Of a DNA stretch of 64,000 bases, positions 9,579-19,361 are shown in pieces. The position numbers and the translations under genes were made by a program. The DNA is from Nesterenkonia halophila (lineage in GTDB: Bacteria; Actinomycetota; Actinomycetes; Actinomycetales; Micrococcaceae): contig NZ_WIAX01000013.1 of the NCBI RefSeq assembly GCF_009467795.1, positions 1-64,000 on the forward strand, in the 5' to 3' direction. Positions within the stretch are counted from its first letter, which is position 1. The number at the start of each line of letters is the position of its first letter. Below the pieces are notes generated by a model, which saw only the letters and a program-made list of their open reading frames with translations, searched no databases and had not been told where the DNA came from.

Positions 9579-10962
9579 GGATCGGCCTCCCCTCTGGATA
9601 GCGGTATCGCGTGCTGCGCTGACGCACGGTCAGCGCCGCGGCGAAGGTAATGATGCCCACACGGCCGGCGAACATCAAGCCGGACAGGATGTACAGCCCC
9701 GCCGGCGGCAGCTCGGCGGTGAGCCCGCTGGTGAGTCCCACGGTCGCGAAGGCCGAGATCGACTCGTAGAGCGGACGCTCCATGTCCTGGCCGGTGATCG
9801 TCATCAGCGTCAACGTGGAGACCAGCACCAGCGTCGCGCCCATGGCCACGACCGAGACCGCCACACGGACCGCCGAGGCGGGGATGGTGCGCTCGTGGGC
9901 GGTGGACTCGGTGTCGCCGCGGGCCTCGGCCAGGAAGGCCAGCCAGATCACCGCGATGGTGGTGACCTTGATCCCGCCGGCGGTCGAGGCCGAGCCGCCG
10001 CCGGCGAACATCAGCGCGTCGGAGATCAGCTTGGTCTGCGGATTCTCCAGATTCGACTCCACCACGGAGAAGCCGCCCGAGCGCATGTTCACCGAGGCGA
10101 AGAGCGCGTTCTGCAGCTTCTCCAGGAAGCCCATCTCTCCGATGGTCTGGGCGTTGTTCCACTCCATGACCGCGTAGAGCCCCGCGCCGGCGACCATCAG
10201 CAGCACGGTGACCTCCAGGGTCAGCCGAGTGTGCAGGTTCCAGCGGCTGTAGCGCAGCCGGGTGCGCCACAGCGCGAAGAGCACCGGGAAGCCCAGACTG
10301 CCGAGGAAGACCCCGATCATGATCGCCCAGATGCTCAGCGGGTCATGGTCCAGGCCGGCCAGCCCCTCGGAGTGGATCACGAAGCCGGCGTTGTTGAAGG
10401 CCGAGATCGCATAGAAGAGCCCGTGCCAGATCCCGCTGAGGACGTCGCCCTCCAGGTGGATCAGCCGCGGCACCAGCACCAGGGCCAGCACCGCCTCGAT
10501 GATCAGCGAGATGGCGACGACGATCTTGATCAGGCTGGTGACCTCGCCGAGCTGGTCGGTCTTCCAGCCCTCCTGGGCGATCTTCTTGGTCTTCAGCCCC
10601 AGGCTGCGGGTCACGCTGGCGGCCAGCAGCGAGGCGACGGTCAGGATGCCCAGGCCGCCGACCTGGATGGCCACGATGATCACGATCTCGCCGGCCAGCG
10701 ACCAGTGGTCGGCGGTGTTCACCGGCGTCAGCCCGGTCACCGACACCGCCGAGGTGGCCACGAACAGCGCCTCGTGCAGCTCCGCCGGCCGGCCCGACTC
10801 GGTGGCCCACGGCATCATCAGCAGCGAGCTGAACAGGGCGGTGACGACGGCGAAGATCACCAGCGCCGCACGCGCCGGCGAGCTGCCGGCCATGCGGGCG
10901 ATCCAGCGCCTGAACTGCGACCACGACCCTCGAACAGTCGCGACCCCGGGATCTGTCGTCAT
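9571..10962 (-). CDS. trkH: TrkH/KtrB-type potassium transporter membrane subunit
   Basis: A 463-residue polytopic membrane protein of the SKT superfamily. It has the four membrane-pore-membrane repeats with Gly-containing filter segments, for example VTGLTPVN, FNNAGF, MRSGGFS and TVGLTSGLT. It imports K+ when paired with the RCK protein encoded next to it. A -10-like TAAGCT (10975-10970) ends 7 bases before the ATG and no Shine-Dalgarno is present, so it is probably leaderless and is the first gene of the trkH-trkA unit. Confidence 0.9.
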   Translation of the reverse strand: MTTDPGVATVRGSWSQFRRWIARMAGSSPARAALVIFAVVTALFSSLLMMPWATESGRPAELHEALFVATSAVSVTGLTPVNTADHWSLAGEIVIIVAIQVGGLGILTVASLLAASVTRSLGLKTKKIAQEGWKTDQLGEVTSLIKIVVAISLIIEAVLALVLVPRLIHLEGDVLSGIWHGLFYAISAFNNAGFVIHSEGLAGLDHDPLSIWAIMIGVFLGSLGFPVLFALWRTRLRYSRWNLHTRLTLEVTVLLMVAGAGLYAVMEWNNAQTIGEMGFLEKLQNALFASVNMRSGGFSVVESNLENPQTKLISDALMFAGGGSASTAGGIKVTTIAVIWLAFLAEARGDTESTAHERTIPASAVRVAVSVVAMGATLVLVSTLTLMTITGQDMERPLYESISAFATVGLTSGLTAELPPAGLYILSGLMFAGRVGIITFAAALTVRQRSTRYRYPEGRPILG

Positions 10963-10972
10963 GGCGCTCAGC

Positions 10973-11818
10973 TTAGACCTCGTCGCGCAGCTGGGTGGTC
11001 ATCTCCCGCGCACGCGACGCGCTGGCGGCCACCGCCGCGCGCACTGCGGCCGGGACCTCGTGCGCCTCGAGGGCGTCGACGGCCCGCTCCGTGGTGCCGT
11101 TCGGCGAGCACACGGCCTTCCGCAGCGCCGCGGCGTCGGCGGTGCCGGCCGCGCGGTGCTCCACCAGCATGGTCCCGGCGCCCCGAACCGTGGCGGCGGC
11201 CAGATCGGCGGCCAGCTCGGGATCCAGCCCCAGCTCCACGCCGCCGGCGGCCATGTGCTCGGCCAGCAGGAAGGCATAGGCCGGCCCCGACCCCGAGACG
11301 CCGGTCAGCGCGTCGATCTGCGCCTCGTCGACGACGTGGACCGCTCCGCAGGCCGACAGCAGGGACTGCACGGACTCCACCTGCTCGGCGGTGGCGTGGG
11401 TGCCGGCGGCCAGCCCGACGACGCCCTGCCCGACCGACAGCGGCGTGTTCGGCATCGACCGGATCACCGGCTGTCCGTCGCGCAGCGCGGACTCGAGCAT
11501 GGCGACGTCGACGGCGGCGGCCACCGAGACCACCACAGTCTGCGGCGCCAGCGACTCGGCGATCTCCTCGGCCAGCGTGACGATGCCGTGGGGCTTGACG
11601 CCCAGCAGCACGACGTCGGCGCCGTCGACGGCGCGGCGGTTCGCCTCCGCGTCCGACTCCTCGGCGAGCACCTCGACGCCCAGCTCCTCGGCGCGTGCGG
11701 CGGCCGAGGCGGACGAGCGGGTGGTGGCCACGACGTCCTCGCGGGACACCGGGCCGGCCAGCAGGCCGGACAGGATGGCCGCGTTCATCGAGCCGAGTCC
11801 GAGCATGGCGATGCGCAT
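10973..11818 (-). CDS. proC: Pyrroline-5-carboxylate reductase
   Basis: A 281-residue NAD(P)H-dependent enzyme for the last step of proline synthesis. The Rossmann motif is MLGLGSMNAAI at the N-terminus. Also visible are GVKPHG, IRSMPNTP and the C-terminal signature ALTGVSGSGPAYAF. The start at 11818 is preceded by GAGGAG. An in-frame ATG six codons upstream is less likely. It ends 10 bp before the trkH start and follows the isomerase gene after 51 bp, consistent with the proC-isomerase-Ppx/GppA group conserved in actinobacteria. Confidence 0.93.
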   Translation of the reverse strand: MRIAMLGLGSMNAAILSGLLAGPVSREDVVATTRSSASAAARAEELGVEVLAEESDAEANRRAVDGADVVLLGVKPHGIVTLAEEIAESLAPQTVVVSVAAAVDVAMLESALRDGQPVIRSMPNTPLSVGQGVVGLAAGTHATAEQVESVQSLLSACGAVHVVDEAQIDALTGVSGSGPAYAFLLAEHMAAGGVELGLDPELAADLAAATVRGAGTMLVEHRAAGTADAAALRKAVCSPNGTTERAVDALEAHEVPAAVRAAVAASASRAREMTTQLRDEV

Positions 11819-11869
11819 CAGAGGTCCTCTCCTCATCGGGCGGTGTCGGGGCGGCGCCGACGGATGGGC

Positions 11870-12727
11870 TCAGCCGGTCGTCGCCCGCCGCCCCAGGTGT
11901 CTGCGGGCGAACTCCAGCGATTCTGCCAGCATCCGCTCCCGCTCGCCCACTCCGCGGGCGGTGCGGGTGGCCACCTCCACGGCGACGACGCCGTCGAAGC
12001 CGCCGTCGCCGAAGTCCTCGGCGGCGATGAGCTCCAGCGTCTCGGCCACGGGCTGCTCGCCGCGGCCCGGCACCAGGTGATCGTCCTTGAAGCCGTTGGA
12101 CCAGCCGTCGGTGAGATGCACGTGCCGCAGCCGCGAGCCCAGCGCCCGGCAGGCGGCCGCCGAATCCGACTCGGCGGTGGCCGCATGGGAGAAGTCCCAG
12201 GTCACGTGCGGATACGGCTGGGCGACAGGGTCCCAGTGCGGCAGGTACATCGTCGCCTCGCGGGTCCCGGCGCGCCAGGGGTACATGTTCTCCACCGCGA
12301 AGCGCACTCCGGTGGAGGCCTCCAGCTCGGCGATGCCCTCGGCGAAGCGCTCGGCATAGCCGGTCTGCCAGCGGAACGGCGGATGGGCGACGACGGTGTC
12401 GCAGCCGACGTCGACGGCCAGCCGGGCGCTGCGGCGCAGCTTCTCCCAGGCCGAGCCCCAGACCTGCTGGGTGAGCAGCAGCGTGGGCGCATGGACTGCC
12501 GTCAGCGGCAGCTCGAAGCGGCGGACCAGCTCGTTCAGCACCTGCGGCGACTGCGTCTCCGCCCGGTGGGTGACCATGACCTCCATGCCGTCGTAGCCGA
12601 GGTCCGCGGCGATCGCGAAGCCTTCGGCGACGCCCAGCGGATAGACCGACGACGTCGACAGCGCCACCGGGATCGGCCGGCGGGGGCCTCCCGACGTCAT
12701 GGCGGAGGGGTGCTCAGCCGCGGGCAT
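11870..12727 (-). CDS. Sugar-phosphate isomerase/epimerase-type TIM-barrel protein
   Basis: A 285-residue AP-endonuclease-2-like TIM barrel. Motifs are LGYDGMEVMV, AVHAPTLL, VVAHPPFRW, FAVENMYPW, WDFSHA and HVHLTDG, which place the metal-binding Glu/His/Asp at strand ends. The substrate is unknown; the gene is the counterpart of mycobacterial Rv0498, between proC and the Ppx/GppA gene. The start overlaps the upstream gene by 14 bp. A second ATG (12700) is possible, and neither has a clear ribosome-binding site. Confidence 0.75.
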   Translation of the reverse strand: MPAAEHPSAMTSGGPRRPIPVALSTSSVYPLGVAEGFAIAADLGYDGMEVMVTHRAETQSPQVLNELVRRFELPLTAVHAPTLLLTQQVWGSAWEKLRRSARLAVDVGCDTVVAHPPFRWQTGYAERFAEGIAELEASTGVRFAVENMYPWRAGTREATMYLPHWDPVAQPYPHVTWDFSHAATAESDSAAACRALGSRLRHVHLTDGWSNGFKDDHLVPGRGEQPVAETLELIAAEDFGDGGFDGVVAVEVATRTARGVGERERMLAESLEFARRHLGRRATTG

Positions 12728-13766
12728 GCTCGACCGCCGCTCGTGCCGAGGCGAGGCCGGACCCCCGCGGAGTGATCAGATCGCGCCGCAGGTCCACGTG
12801 CCCGACGCCGGGCGCATGCGGGATCTCCACCGCATGGTCCAGGATCAGCGAGTCCAGACGGCGCAGGATCAGCCCCTCGCGCAGCGCCCAGGGACAGATC
12901 TGCAGCTCCTCGATCTCGAAGGCGCGCATCGCCGCCTCGGCGGCCACTGCACCGGCGAAGACCTGCCGCGAGCGCATCTCCGAGACGCCCGGCAGCTGCT
13001 CCCGCTGCGCGGCGGTCATCGGTCCGAGCTTCTTCACCAGAGCCTTGAGGTCCTTGTGGGACAGCGTGCGGCGCACGTACGGACCGGACGCCGAGGGCGC
13101 GGCGCCGGTCATCCGCGCCAGCGAGCGGAAGGTCTTCGAGGTGGCCAGCACCTCGGTGTTCGCGTCCAGCGTCGGGAACTCGCGGCGGGCGGCGCCGATC
13201 TCCTCGCGGACGTAGGCCTTCAGCTCTTTGATCTGCGCCTTGCTGGGCGGATCGTCGGGCAGCAGGTCGCGGGTCAGCCGCCCGGCGCCCAGCGGCACCG
13301 ACAGCGCCGTGGACGGCAGCTCGTCCTGGCCGTAGGCCATCTCGAAGGAGCCGCCGCCGATGTCCAGGTTCAGGATGTGTCCGGCGCTCCAGCCCCGCCA
13401 GCGGCGGGCGGCGAAGAAGGTCGTCGCCGACTCCTGGGCGCCGCTGAGCTCCATGAGCTCGACTTCGGTCTTCTCGGCCACCCGGGCGAGGACCTCCTCG
13501 CCGTTGGCGGCCTCGCGGAGTGCCGAGGTGCAGAAGGAGAGCAGGTCCTGGGCCCGGTGCCGGGCGGCGAAGCGTGCGGCCTCGTCGATGAATCCGAGCA
13601 GCTCGTCCTGCCCCTCACGGGTGATCGCGCCGTCGTCGTCGAGATGGCGGACCAGCGACAACGGCCGCTTGTGCGAGGCGAACGGCTCGGGCTTCGCCCC
13701 GATGTGGGCGTCCACGAGCAGCAGGTGCACAGTGTTCGACCCCACGTCCAGCACGCCCAGTCTCAT
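12714..13766 (-). CDS. Ppx/GppA family exopolyphosphatase/pppGpp phosphatase
   Basis: A 350-residue member of the actin-like ASKHA superfamily. The phosphate-1 loop is LDVGSNTVHLLLVD and the phosphate-2 loop LNLDIGGGSFEMA. It also has SFCTSALREA and a catalytic Glu in the ISE-like region. By family it hydrolyses polyphosphate and/or pppGpp; the short form without the HD domain fits actinobacterial Ppx1-type enzymes. AGGAG lies about 11 bp before the ATG. It sits 13 bp downstream of topA and overlaps the isomerase gene, so all may be co-transcribed. Confidence 0.82.
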   Translation of the reverse strand: MRLGVLDVGSNTVHLLLVDAHIGAKPEPFASHKRPLSLVRHLDDDGAITREGQDELLGFIDEAARFAARHRAQDLLSFCTSALREAANGEEVLARVAEKTEVELMELSGAQESATTFFAARRWRGWSAGHILNLDIGGGSFEMAYGQDELPSTALSVPLGAGRLTRDLLPDDPPSKAQIKELKAYVREEIGAARREFPTLDANTEVLATSKTFRSLARMTGAAPSASGPYVRRTLSHKDLKALVKKLGPMTAAQREQLPGVSEMRSRQVFAGAVAAEAAMRAFEIEELQICPWALREGLILRRLDSLILDHAVEIPHAPGVGHVDLRRDLITPRGSGLASARAAVEHARG

Positions 13767-13779
13767 CCGATGATGGCTC

Positions 13780-16653
13780 CTATGCTCCGCTCGAGGTCGT
13801 GGTGCGGGACCCCGAGGACTTCGTCGTCGATTTCTTCGCCGGGGACTTCTTCGCCGCGGTCGAGGACTTCGAGCCCGAGGCCGTCGACCCGGAGGACTTC
13901 CCTCCGCCCTTCGGGGCCGGAGCCTTCTTCGGCGCCGAGGTCTTCTTCGGAGCTGGGGCCTTCGCGCGCTTCTCGGCCAGCAGCTCGAAGGCGCGCTCCT
14001 TGGTCAGCGACTCCACCGAGGTGCCGCGCGGCACGGTGACGTTGATGTCGCCGTCGGTGACGTAGGGGCCGAAGCGACCGTCCTTGACCACCACCGGCTT
14101 CTCGCTGGTGGGATCGGCGCCGAACTCGGCCAGCGGCGCGGCCGCCGCCCGGCGTCCGCGCTGCTTCGGCTGGGCGTAGATCGCCCGGGCCTCCTCCTCG
14201 GTGATGGTGAAGAGCTGCTCCTCCGACTCCAGCGACCGCGAATCGGTGCCCATCTTCAGATAGGGCCCGTAGCGTCCGTTCTGCGCGGTGATCTCCTCGC
14301 CGTCGACGCCGGTGCCGACCACCCGCGGCAGCGAGAGCAGCTTCAGCGCCTCGTCGACGGTGACCGTCTCCAGGCTCATCGACTGCAGCAGCGAGCCGGT
14401 CCGCGGCTTCGGCTGCTTCGGCTTCTTCTTCGGCTTCGGGTTGCCGTTCTTGTAGTACTCGGTCGGCTGGGCGTCGAGGTGGGCCTGGACCTCCTCCTCG
14501 GTCATCTCCTCGATCACCTCGGTGACATAGGGCCCGAAGCGACCGTCCTTGGCCACGATCTCCCGGCCGGTCTCCGGGTCGGTGCCCAGCACGCGGCCGG
14601 AGAGCTGCGCCTGGGCGAAGAGCTCCTCGGCCTTCTCGGAGGTCAGCTCGTCCGGGGCGAGGTCCTCGGGCAGATTCGCGCGCAGCGGATCCGAGCCCTC
14701 CCCGCCCTCGGGGTTCGGACGCTCCAGGTAGGGGCCGTAGCGGCCCACGCGCAGCGTCACGCCCTCGACGATCTCCATCGAGTTGATCGCCCGCGCGTCG
14801 ATCTCGCCGAGGGTGTCGACGACGTCGCGCAGCCCCTGGGCGCCGTCGTCGGCGCCGAAGTAGAAGGCCTGCAGCCAGGCCTCGCGCTCGACCTCGCCGC
14901 GGGCGATCCGGTCGAGGTCCTCCTCCATCCGGGCGGTGAAGTCGTAGTCGACGTAGCGGCCGAAGTGCTCCTCCAGCAGCCGGATCACCGAGAACGCCGT
15001 CCAGGAGGGCACCAGCGCCGAGCCGCGCTTGGTCACGTACCCGCGGTCGACGATCGTCGAGATCGTGGGCGCATAGGTCGAGGGACGGCCGATCTCGCGC
15101 TTCTCCAGCTCGGCGACGATCGAGGCCTCGGTGTAGCGCGCCGGCGGCGTGGTCTCGTGGCCCTTGGCCTCGACGTCCTCGCCGGTGAGCGCGTCGCCCT
15201 GCTCGAGCTTCGGCAGCCGCTTGGAGTCCTCGCGCCCCTTCTTCGCGCTCTCGTCGCCCTCGCCGGAGGTCTCGGCGACCTCCTCGTAGGCGGAGAGGAA
15301 GCCCGGGAAGGTGATCACCGTGCCGGAGGCGCCGAAGGTCGCCCGGCGTCCGTCGCTCGCCTCGCCGGTCAGCCGCACCGAGGCGGTGAAGCCCTTCGCG
15401 TCGGCCATCTGCGAGGCGATCGTCCGCTTCCAGATCAGTTCGTAGAGGCGGAACTCCTCCTGGGAGAGCTCCCCGGCGACCTGGCCCGGGGTGCGGAAGT
15501 GGTCGCCGGCCGGGCGGATGGCCTCGTGGGCCTCCTGGGCCGACTCGTTCTTCGTCGCGTAGAAGCGCGGGCTCTCCGGGATCGACTCCGGGCCGTAGAG
15601 CTCGGTCGCCTGCCCGCGGGCGGCGGTGATCGCCTCAGTGGACAGCGTCACCGAGTCAGTGCGCATATAGGTGATGTAGCCGTTCTCGTAGAGCCGCTGG
15701 GCGACCTGCATGGTCACCCGCGAGGAGAAGCGCAGCCGGCGCGAGGCCTCCTGCTGCAGCGTCGAGGTGGTGAACGCCGGCGACGGGCGGCGGCTGTAGG
15801 GCTTCTCCTCCAGCGAGTCGACGGCGAAGCGCGCCTGCGTCAGCCCGGAGGCGAGCGACTCGGCGGACTCGCGGTCCAGGACGGTGACCTCGGAGGCCTT
15901 CCGGGTGGACTTCAGCTGTCCGCGGTCGTCGAAGTCGGAGCCGGAGGCGATCCGCGCACCGTCGACGGCGGTGAGCTTGGCGGTGAAGGACTCGGCGGCG
16001 TCGGTGGTGAAGGTCCCCGACAGGTCCCAGTAGGAGGCCGGCACGAAGGCCATGCGCTCCCGCTCGCGCTCGACGACCAGGCGGGTGGCCACCGACTGCA
16101 CGCGGCCGGCCGAGAGGCCCCGGCCGATCTTGCGCCAGAGCACCGGCGAGATCTCGTAGCCGTAGAGCCGGTCGAGGATGCGGCGGGTCTCCTGCGCGTC
16201 GACCAGGTCCTGGTCGATCTGCCGGACGTTGTCCAGCGCGCGGGTGATGCCCTCGCGGGTGATCTCGGTGAAGGTCATCCGGTAGACCGGCACCTTCGGC
16301 TCGAGCACCTCCAGCAGATGCCAGGCGATGGCCTCGCCCTCGCGGTCGGCGTCCGTGGCGAGATAGAGCTCGCGGGCCTCTTTGAGCGCCCGCTTGAGCT
16401 CGGTGACCTTCTTCTTCTTGGAGTCCGAGACCACGTAGTAGGGCTCGAAGCCCTCCTCCGGGTTGACCGCGAACTTGCCGAAGGGGCCCTTCTTCATCTC
16501 GGCGGGCAGATCGGAGGGCTGCGGGAGGTCACGGATGTGCCCGGCCGAGGCGTCGACCATGAAGTCGTCGCCCAGGTACTTCGCGATCGATCTGCTCTTC
16601 GCCGGCGACTCGACGATCACGAGTTTCTTGCCTGCGGAAGCCTTGGCGGGCAC
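13780..16653 (-). CDS. topA: DNA topoisomerase I
   Basis: A 957-residue type IA topoisomerase that relaxes negative supercoils. The TOPRIM domain begins LVIVESPAKS and includes the acidic DADREGEAIAWH. The nucleophile is Tyr329 in ITYMRTDS. Four actinobacterial C-terminal topo repeats (for example GRYGPYL and DGRFGPYVT) follow, in place of zinc fingers, then a Lys/Ala/Ser/Thr-rich tail of about 60 residues. This basic tail is typical of actinobacterial enzymes and helps strand passage. The GTG start has GAGGAGAG just upstream. A probable -10 TATATT lies about 100 bp upstream. Confidence 0.95.
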   Translation of the reverse strand: MPAKASAGKKLVIVESPAKSRSIAKYLGDDFMVDASAGHIRDLPQPSDLPAEMKKGPFGKFAVNPEEGFEPYYVVSDSKKKKVTELKRALKEARELYLATDADREGEAIAWHLLEVLEPKVPVYRMTFTEITREGITRALDNVRQIDQDLVDAQETRRILDRLYGYEISPVLWRKIGRGLSAGRVQSVATRLVVERERERMAFVPASYWDLSGTFTTDAAESFTAKLTAVDGARIASGSDFDDRGQLKSTRKASEVTVLDRESAESLASGLTQARFAVDSLEEKPYSRRPSPAFTTSTLQQEASRRLRFSSRVTMQVAQRLYENGYITYMRTDSVTLSTEAITAARGQATELYGPESIPESPRFYATKNESAQEAHEAIRPAGDHFRTPGQVAGELSQEEFRLYELIWKRTIASQMADAKGFTASVRLTGEASDGRRATFGASGTVITFPGFLSAYEEVAETSGEGDESAKKGREDSKRLPKLEQGDALTGEDVEAKGHETTPPARYTEASIVAELEKREIGRPSTYAPTISTIVDRGYVTKRGSALVPSWTAFSVIRLLEEHFGRYVDYDFTARMEEDLDRIARGEVEREAWLQAFYFGADDGAQGLRDVVDTLGEIDARAINSMEIVEGVTLRVGRYGPYLERPNPEGGEGSDPLRANLPEDLAPDELTSEKAEELFAQAQLSGRVLGTDPETGREIVAKDGRFGPYVTEVIEEMTEEEVQAHLDAQPTEYYKNGNPKPKKKPKQPKPRTGSLLQSMSLETVTVDEALKLLSLPRVVGTGVDGEEITAQNGRYGPYLKMGTDSRSLESEEQLFTITEEEARAIYAQPKQRGRRAAAAPLAEFGADPTSEKPVVVKDGRFGPYVTDGDINVTVPRGTSVESLTKERAFELLAEKRAKAPAPKKTSAPKKAPAPKGGGKSSGSTASGSKSSTAAKKSPAKKSTTKSSGSRTTTSSGA

Positions 16654-16755
16654 TGCTCTCCTCGACGTCGGGTGCGGTCGGTCCCGGGGCCGGAACAGGG
16701 CGGAGGGTCGGTGCGACGTCCCCCGCGACAGGCCCGTTGCCGGAGCCGGGTGCTC

Positions 16756-16761
16756 AATATA
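16756..16761 (-). promoter_or_regulatory. Probable topA -10 element
   Basis: TATATT on the minus strand is the only AT-rich patch in the 150 bp between topA and its upstream neighbour. It would give a leader of about 95 nt. No convincing -35 is seen. Confidence 0.45.
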
Positions 16762-16805
16762 TCAGCCGGCCGCGGCGACGACGCGCGGACCGCGGTCTCC
16801 CCGCC

Positions 16806-17519
16806 TCAGGCCGCCCGGCCGTCCGCGGAGGAGGACCCTCCGGACTCCTCGCTCAGGCCGTGGTCCTCCAGCGCGGAGACGAAGTAGTGCAGGCGGCGGT
16901 CCCCGTCGTCGCCGGCGCCGCCCCGCTCGGAGGTCGTCTCATACTCCTCCATCAGCTCGTGCAGCCGGCGCATGAACTCCTCGGCCTTCTCCGGAGCCAG
17001 GGAGAGCACTCCGGAGGAGAAGATCGGGTAGAGCGTCGCCGGGCGCTCGACGTGCTGCTCGCGGCGGTTGATCTCCTCGGAGATGCGCTTCTGCAGCGAC
17101 TGGATCTGCACGTTGGCGTAGGCGTGCTTGGCATGGGCCGAGGAGCCGAAGCCGGAGAGCCGCAGCATCATCGCCGCCGCCTGCCAGTATCGGCTGCGGC
17201 CGTCGCCGTCGTGCTCCGCCCGTCGGATGAATCCGTACTTCTCCAGCGCGCGGAGGTGATAGCTCATCGACGACGGCGAGACGCGGCAGACGGCGGCCAG
17301 CTCCGTCGCGTTGTAGATCCGATGGGTGCCGAAGAGCTCGTCGAGCGCGGCCAGCCGCGCCTCGTGGGCGAGCGCCCGGATCGCCTGGACGTCGTCGATG
17401 ACGACTTCCCGGGGCAGCTCGCCGATGGGCCGGCCCGCCGGCTCGTCGACGGCCGGGCGCGCCTCGGCGGGGCCGGCCGGGGTCTCCGGCGCCTCATCTG
17501 CAGCGGCTCGAGGTGACAT
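16806..17519 (-). CDS. ArsR-type winged-helix transcriptional regulator
   Basis: A 237-residue protein. After a disordered Ala/Pro-rich N-terminus (about 45 residues) comes an ArsR-like winged helix: AIRALAHEARLAALDELF, then the recognition helix in CRVSPSSMSYHLRALEKYGFI. No metal-binding CxC motif is visible, so it is not a classic metal sensor. The C-terminal half (KRISEEINRREQHVERP) is probably helical and of unknown function. The start is set at 17519 because TAGACT ends 7 bases upstream and suggests a leaderless message. Another in-frame ATG (17558) lies upstream of that promoter. Same strand as topA, 152 bp away. Confidence 0.7.
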   Translation of the reverse strand: MSPRAAADEAPETPAGPAEARPAVDEPAGRPIGELPREVVIDDVQAIRALAHEARLAALDELFGTHRIYNATELAAVCRVSPSSMSYHLRALEKYGFIRRAEHDGDGRSRYWQAAAMMLRLSGFGSSAHAKHAYANVQIQSLQKRISEEINRREQHVERPATLYPIFSSGVLSLAPEKAEEFMRRLHELMEEYETTSERGGAGDDGDRRLHYFVSALEDHGLSEESGGSSSADGRAA

Positions 17520-17615
17520 GCCCGGCAGTCTAGACGAGCCGGATGACGCCCACATCACACTCGCGCCCGCGTCTCAGTCTGCGGTCCGTCCGCCCCCTCC
17601 GGCCCGGACGCTGCG

Positions 17616-19361
17616 TCACTCCGCCGGCACCAGGAACCCGTCGACGACGAGCTCGAGGACCTCCTCGCGCAGCGCGGTCGTCAGCTCCTCGACGTCGACG
17701 ACGCCGTCGTCGAGCAGCGCGCCGACGGCGGTGATCAGCTGGTCGGCGGAGAACTCGCCGTCGGCCGCGCCCAGCACTCCGGCCGCGCCGGAGGAGACCG
17801 GGCGCACTCGCCGCAGCCCTGCGCCCTGGCGGGCGAGGATGACCTCCGGATCGCTCGCGCCGAAGCGCTGGTGGCGCTCGTCGGTGACATCGGTGGCGGC
17901 GACCAGGCGCTCGCCCAGCACGGCCTCGGGGTCGCGGCGGACCCTGTCGGCGCGTTCGGCCGTGGCCCCGATCGTCGGGCCCAGCGGCTGCTCGACGGGA
18001 TGGACGAGCTCCTCGACGCGGCGCCAGGGCTCGCCGTGTTCCTCGACCGGGCGGCGGCGCAGCCAGATCATCCCGAAGCCGACCTCGGCGACGCCGCGGA
18101 GCCGGAAGTCGCGGAGATAGGCGGCGTAGCGGCGCCGGTAGTCGACGACGTCGCGCTCCTCGGCGGCGTCGCGCAGCCACGTCTCGGCATAGCGGGGGCC
18201 GTCCTGGCGGTCGCGCTGGAGGAACCAGGCGTCCACCGGGGCGGGCTCCCCGCCGGCGGCGTCGAGCGCGGCGAGCCACTGCCGGGGCCGGGTCGACCAG
18301 CCGGCGGCAGGCTCGGCGTCGTCGTCCTCCGCGGAGCCGGCGGCGGGGATCTCCCAGTTGCCCAGCAGCTGGGCGGTGCCGCCCTCGGCCAGGGCCTCGG
18401 GCAGCGCGGCGACCAGCTCGGCCATCAGCTCGTCGCCCACGCGGCCGCCGTCGCGGTAGGTGTAGCGCTCGGCGCCGCCGTCGCCGGTCTCCCCGGCCTC
18501 TCCGACCTCCGCCGCGGCGGCCTCCTCCGCCGTCCGCGGGGTGATCACGAAGGGCGGGTTGGAGACGATCAGGTCGAAGCGACGCCCGGCGACCGGCTCG
18601 AGCAGGCTGCCGGCGAGCAGCTCCACCCGGTCCTCCAGCCGCCGGGCGTCCAGGCCGAGCGCCTCGGCGTTGAGGATCAGGTTGAAACGGGCGAAGGCCA
18701 GCGCCCGCTCGCTGAGGTCGGTGCCGACGACGTGCTCGGCATGGTCGAGCAGGTGGAACAGCTGGATGCCGCAGCCGGTGCCCAGATCCAGCGCCGACTC
18801 CACGCCGCGCCGATGCGTGCTCCCGGCCAGCGTCAGGCTCGCCTGCCCGATGCCCAGCACGTGCTCGGGCGGCAGGGCGCCCTCGACCTGGTGGGCGCCG
18901 AGGTCGCTGGTCACCCAGAGATCCGCCGCCGATCCGCCCTGCCGGGCGGCGGCCACCTGATAGGGGCGCAGGTCGACGGCGGGCAGGACGGGCCCGTCGT
19001 CGTCCCCGGCGGCGCCGCCGAGCAGCACCAGGCCGAGCCGCCGCAGACCGTCCGGGCCGATCCGCGGGAAGGCCGCGGCCAACTGGCCGACGGAGACGTC
19101 GAGGTCGAGCAGCCAGAGGGCGGCCATCACGGCCGATGCCGGCGGGTGCTCGTCGTGCAGCAGCTGCTGCACGCGCAGCTGGCCGGGCACGATCTGATCG
19201 CGGTCCAGCGCGGCGACGGACTCCTCGCCGAGCAGCGCCGCCAGTGCGTCGTTGGTGAACTCGGCGGCGGCCAGGTCGGCGCGGAGCGCCTCCACCAGCG
19301 CGACGTCGTCGCTCGTCGGGGCCGTCACGGCGGCGGCCTGCTCCCGGGTCAGTCGGCTCAT
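17616..19361 (-). CDS. SAM-dependent methyltransferase (HemK-like NPPF type)
   Basis: A 581-residue protein. An N-terminal helical domain of about 150 residues is followed by a class I methyltransferase core with motif [16 protein letters not shown], the acidic [10 protein letters not shown] and the catalytic-type SNPPF motif of N-methylating enzymes. A C-terminal domain of about 200 residues contains RRRYAAYL and WLRRRPVEE. The NPPF motif points to methylation of an amide or exocyclic amine; the target is unknown. ATG at 19361 overlaps the trhO stop as ATGA and has GAAGGAG upstream, so it is translationally coupled to trhO. Coupling suggests, but does not prove, a role in tRNA or translation. 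Confidence 0.7.
   Translation of the reverse strand: MSRLTREQAAAVTAPTSDDVALVEALRADLAAAEFTNDALAALLGEESVAALDRDQIVPGQLRVQQLLHDEHPPASAVMAALWLLDLDVSVGQLAAAFPRIGPDGLRRLGLVLLGGAAGDDDGPVLPAVDLRPYQVAAARQGGSAADLWVTSDLGAHQVEGALPPEHVLGIGQASLTLAGSTHRRGVESALDLGTGCGIQLFHLLDHAEHVVGTDLSERALAFARFNLILNAEALGLDARRLEDRVELLAGSLLEPVAGRRFDLIVSNPPFVITPRTAEEAAAAEVGEAGETGDGGAERYTYRDGGRVGDELMAELVAALPEALAEGGTAQLLGNWEIPAAGSAEDDDAEPAAGWSTRPRQWLAALDAAGGEPAPVDAWFLQRDRQDGPRYAETWLRDAAEERDVVDYRRRYAAYLRDFRLRGVAEVGFGMIWLRRRPVEEHGEPWRRVEELVHPVEQPLGPTIGATAERADRVRRDPEAVLGERLVAATDVTDERHQRFGASDPEVILARQGAGLRRVRPVSSGAAGVLGAADGEFSADQLITAVGALLDDGVVDVEELTTALREEVLELVVDGFLVPAE

Noticed and set aside
14479-16887. An 802-codon open frame on the plus strand opposite topA
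   Set aside because: It is antisense to a clearly recognised topoisomerase, has no ribosome-binding site or family motif, and reflects high third-position GC.
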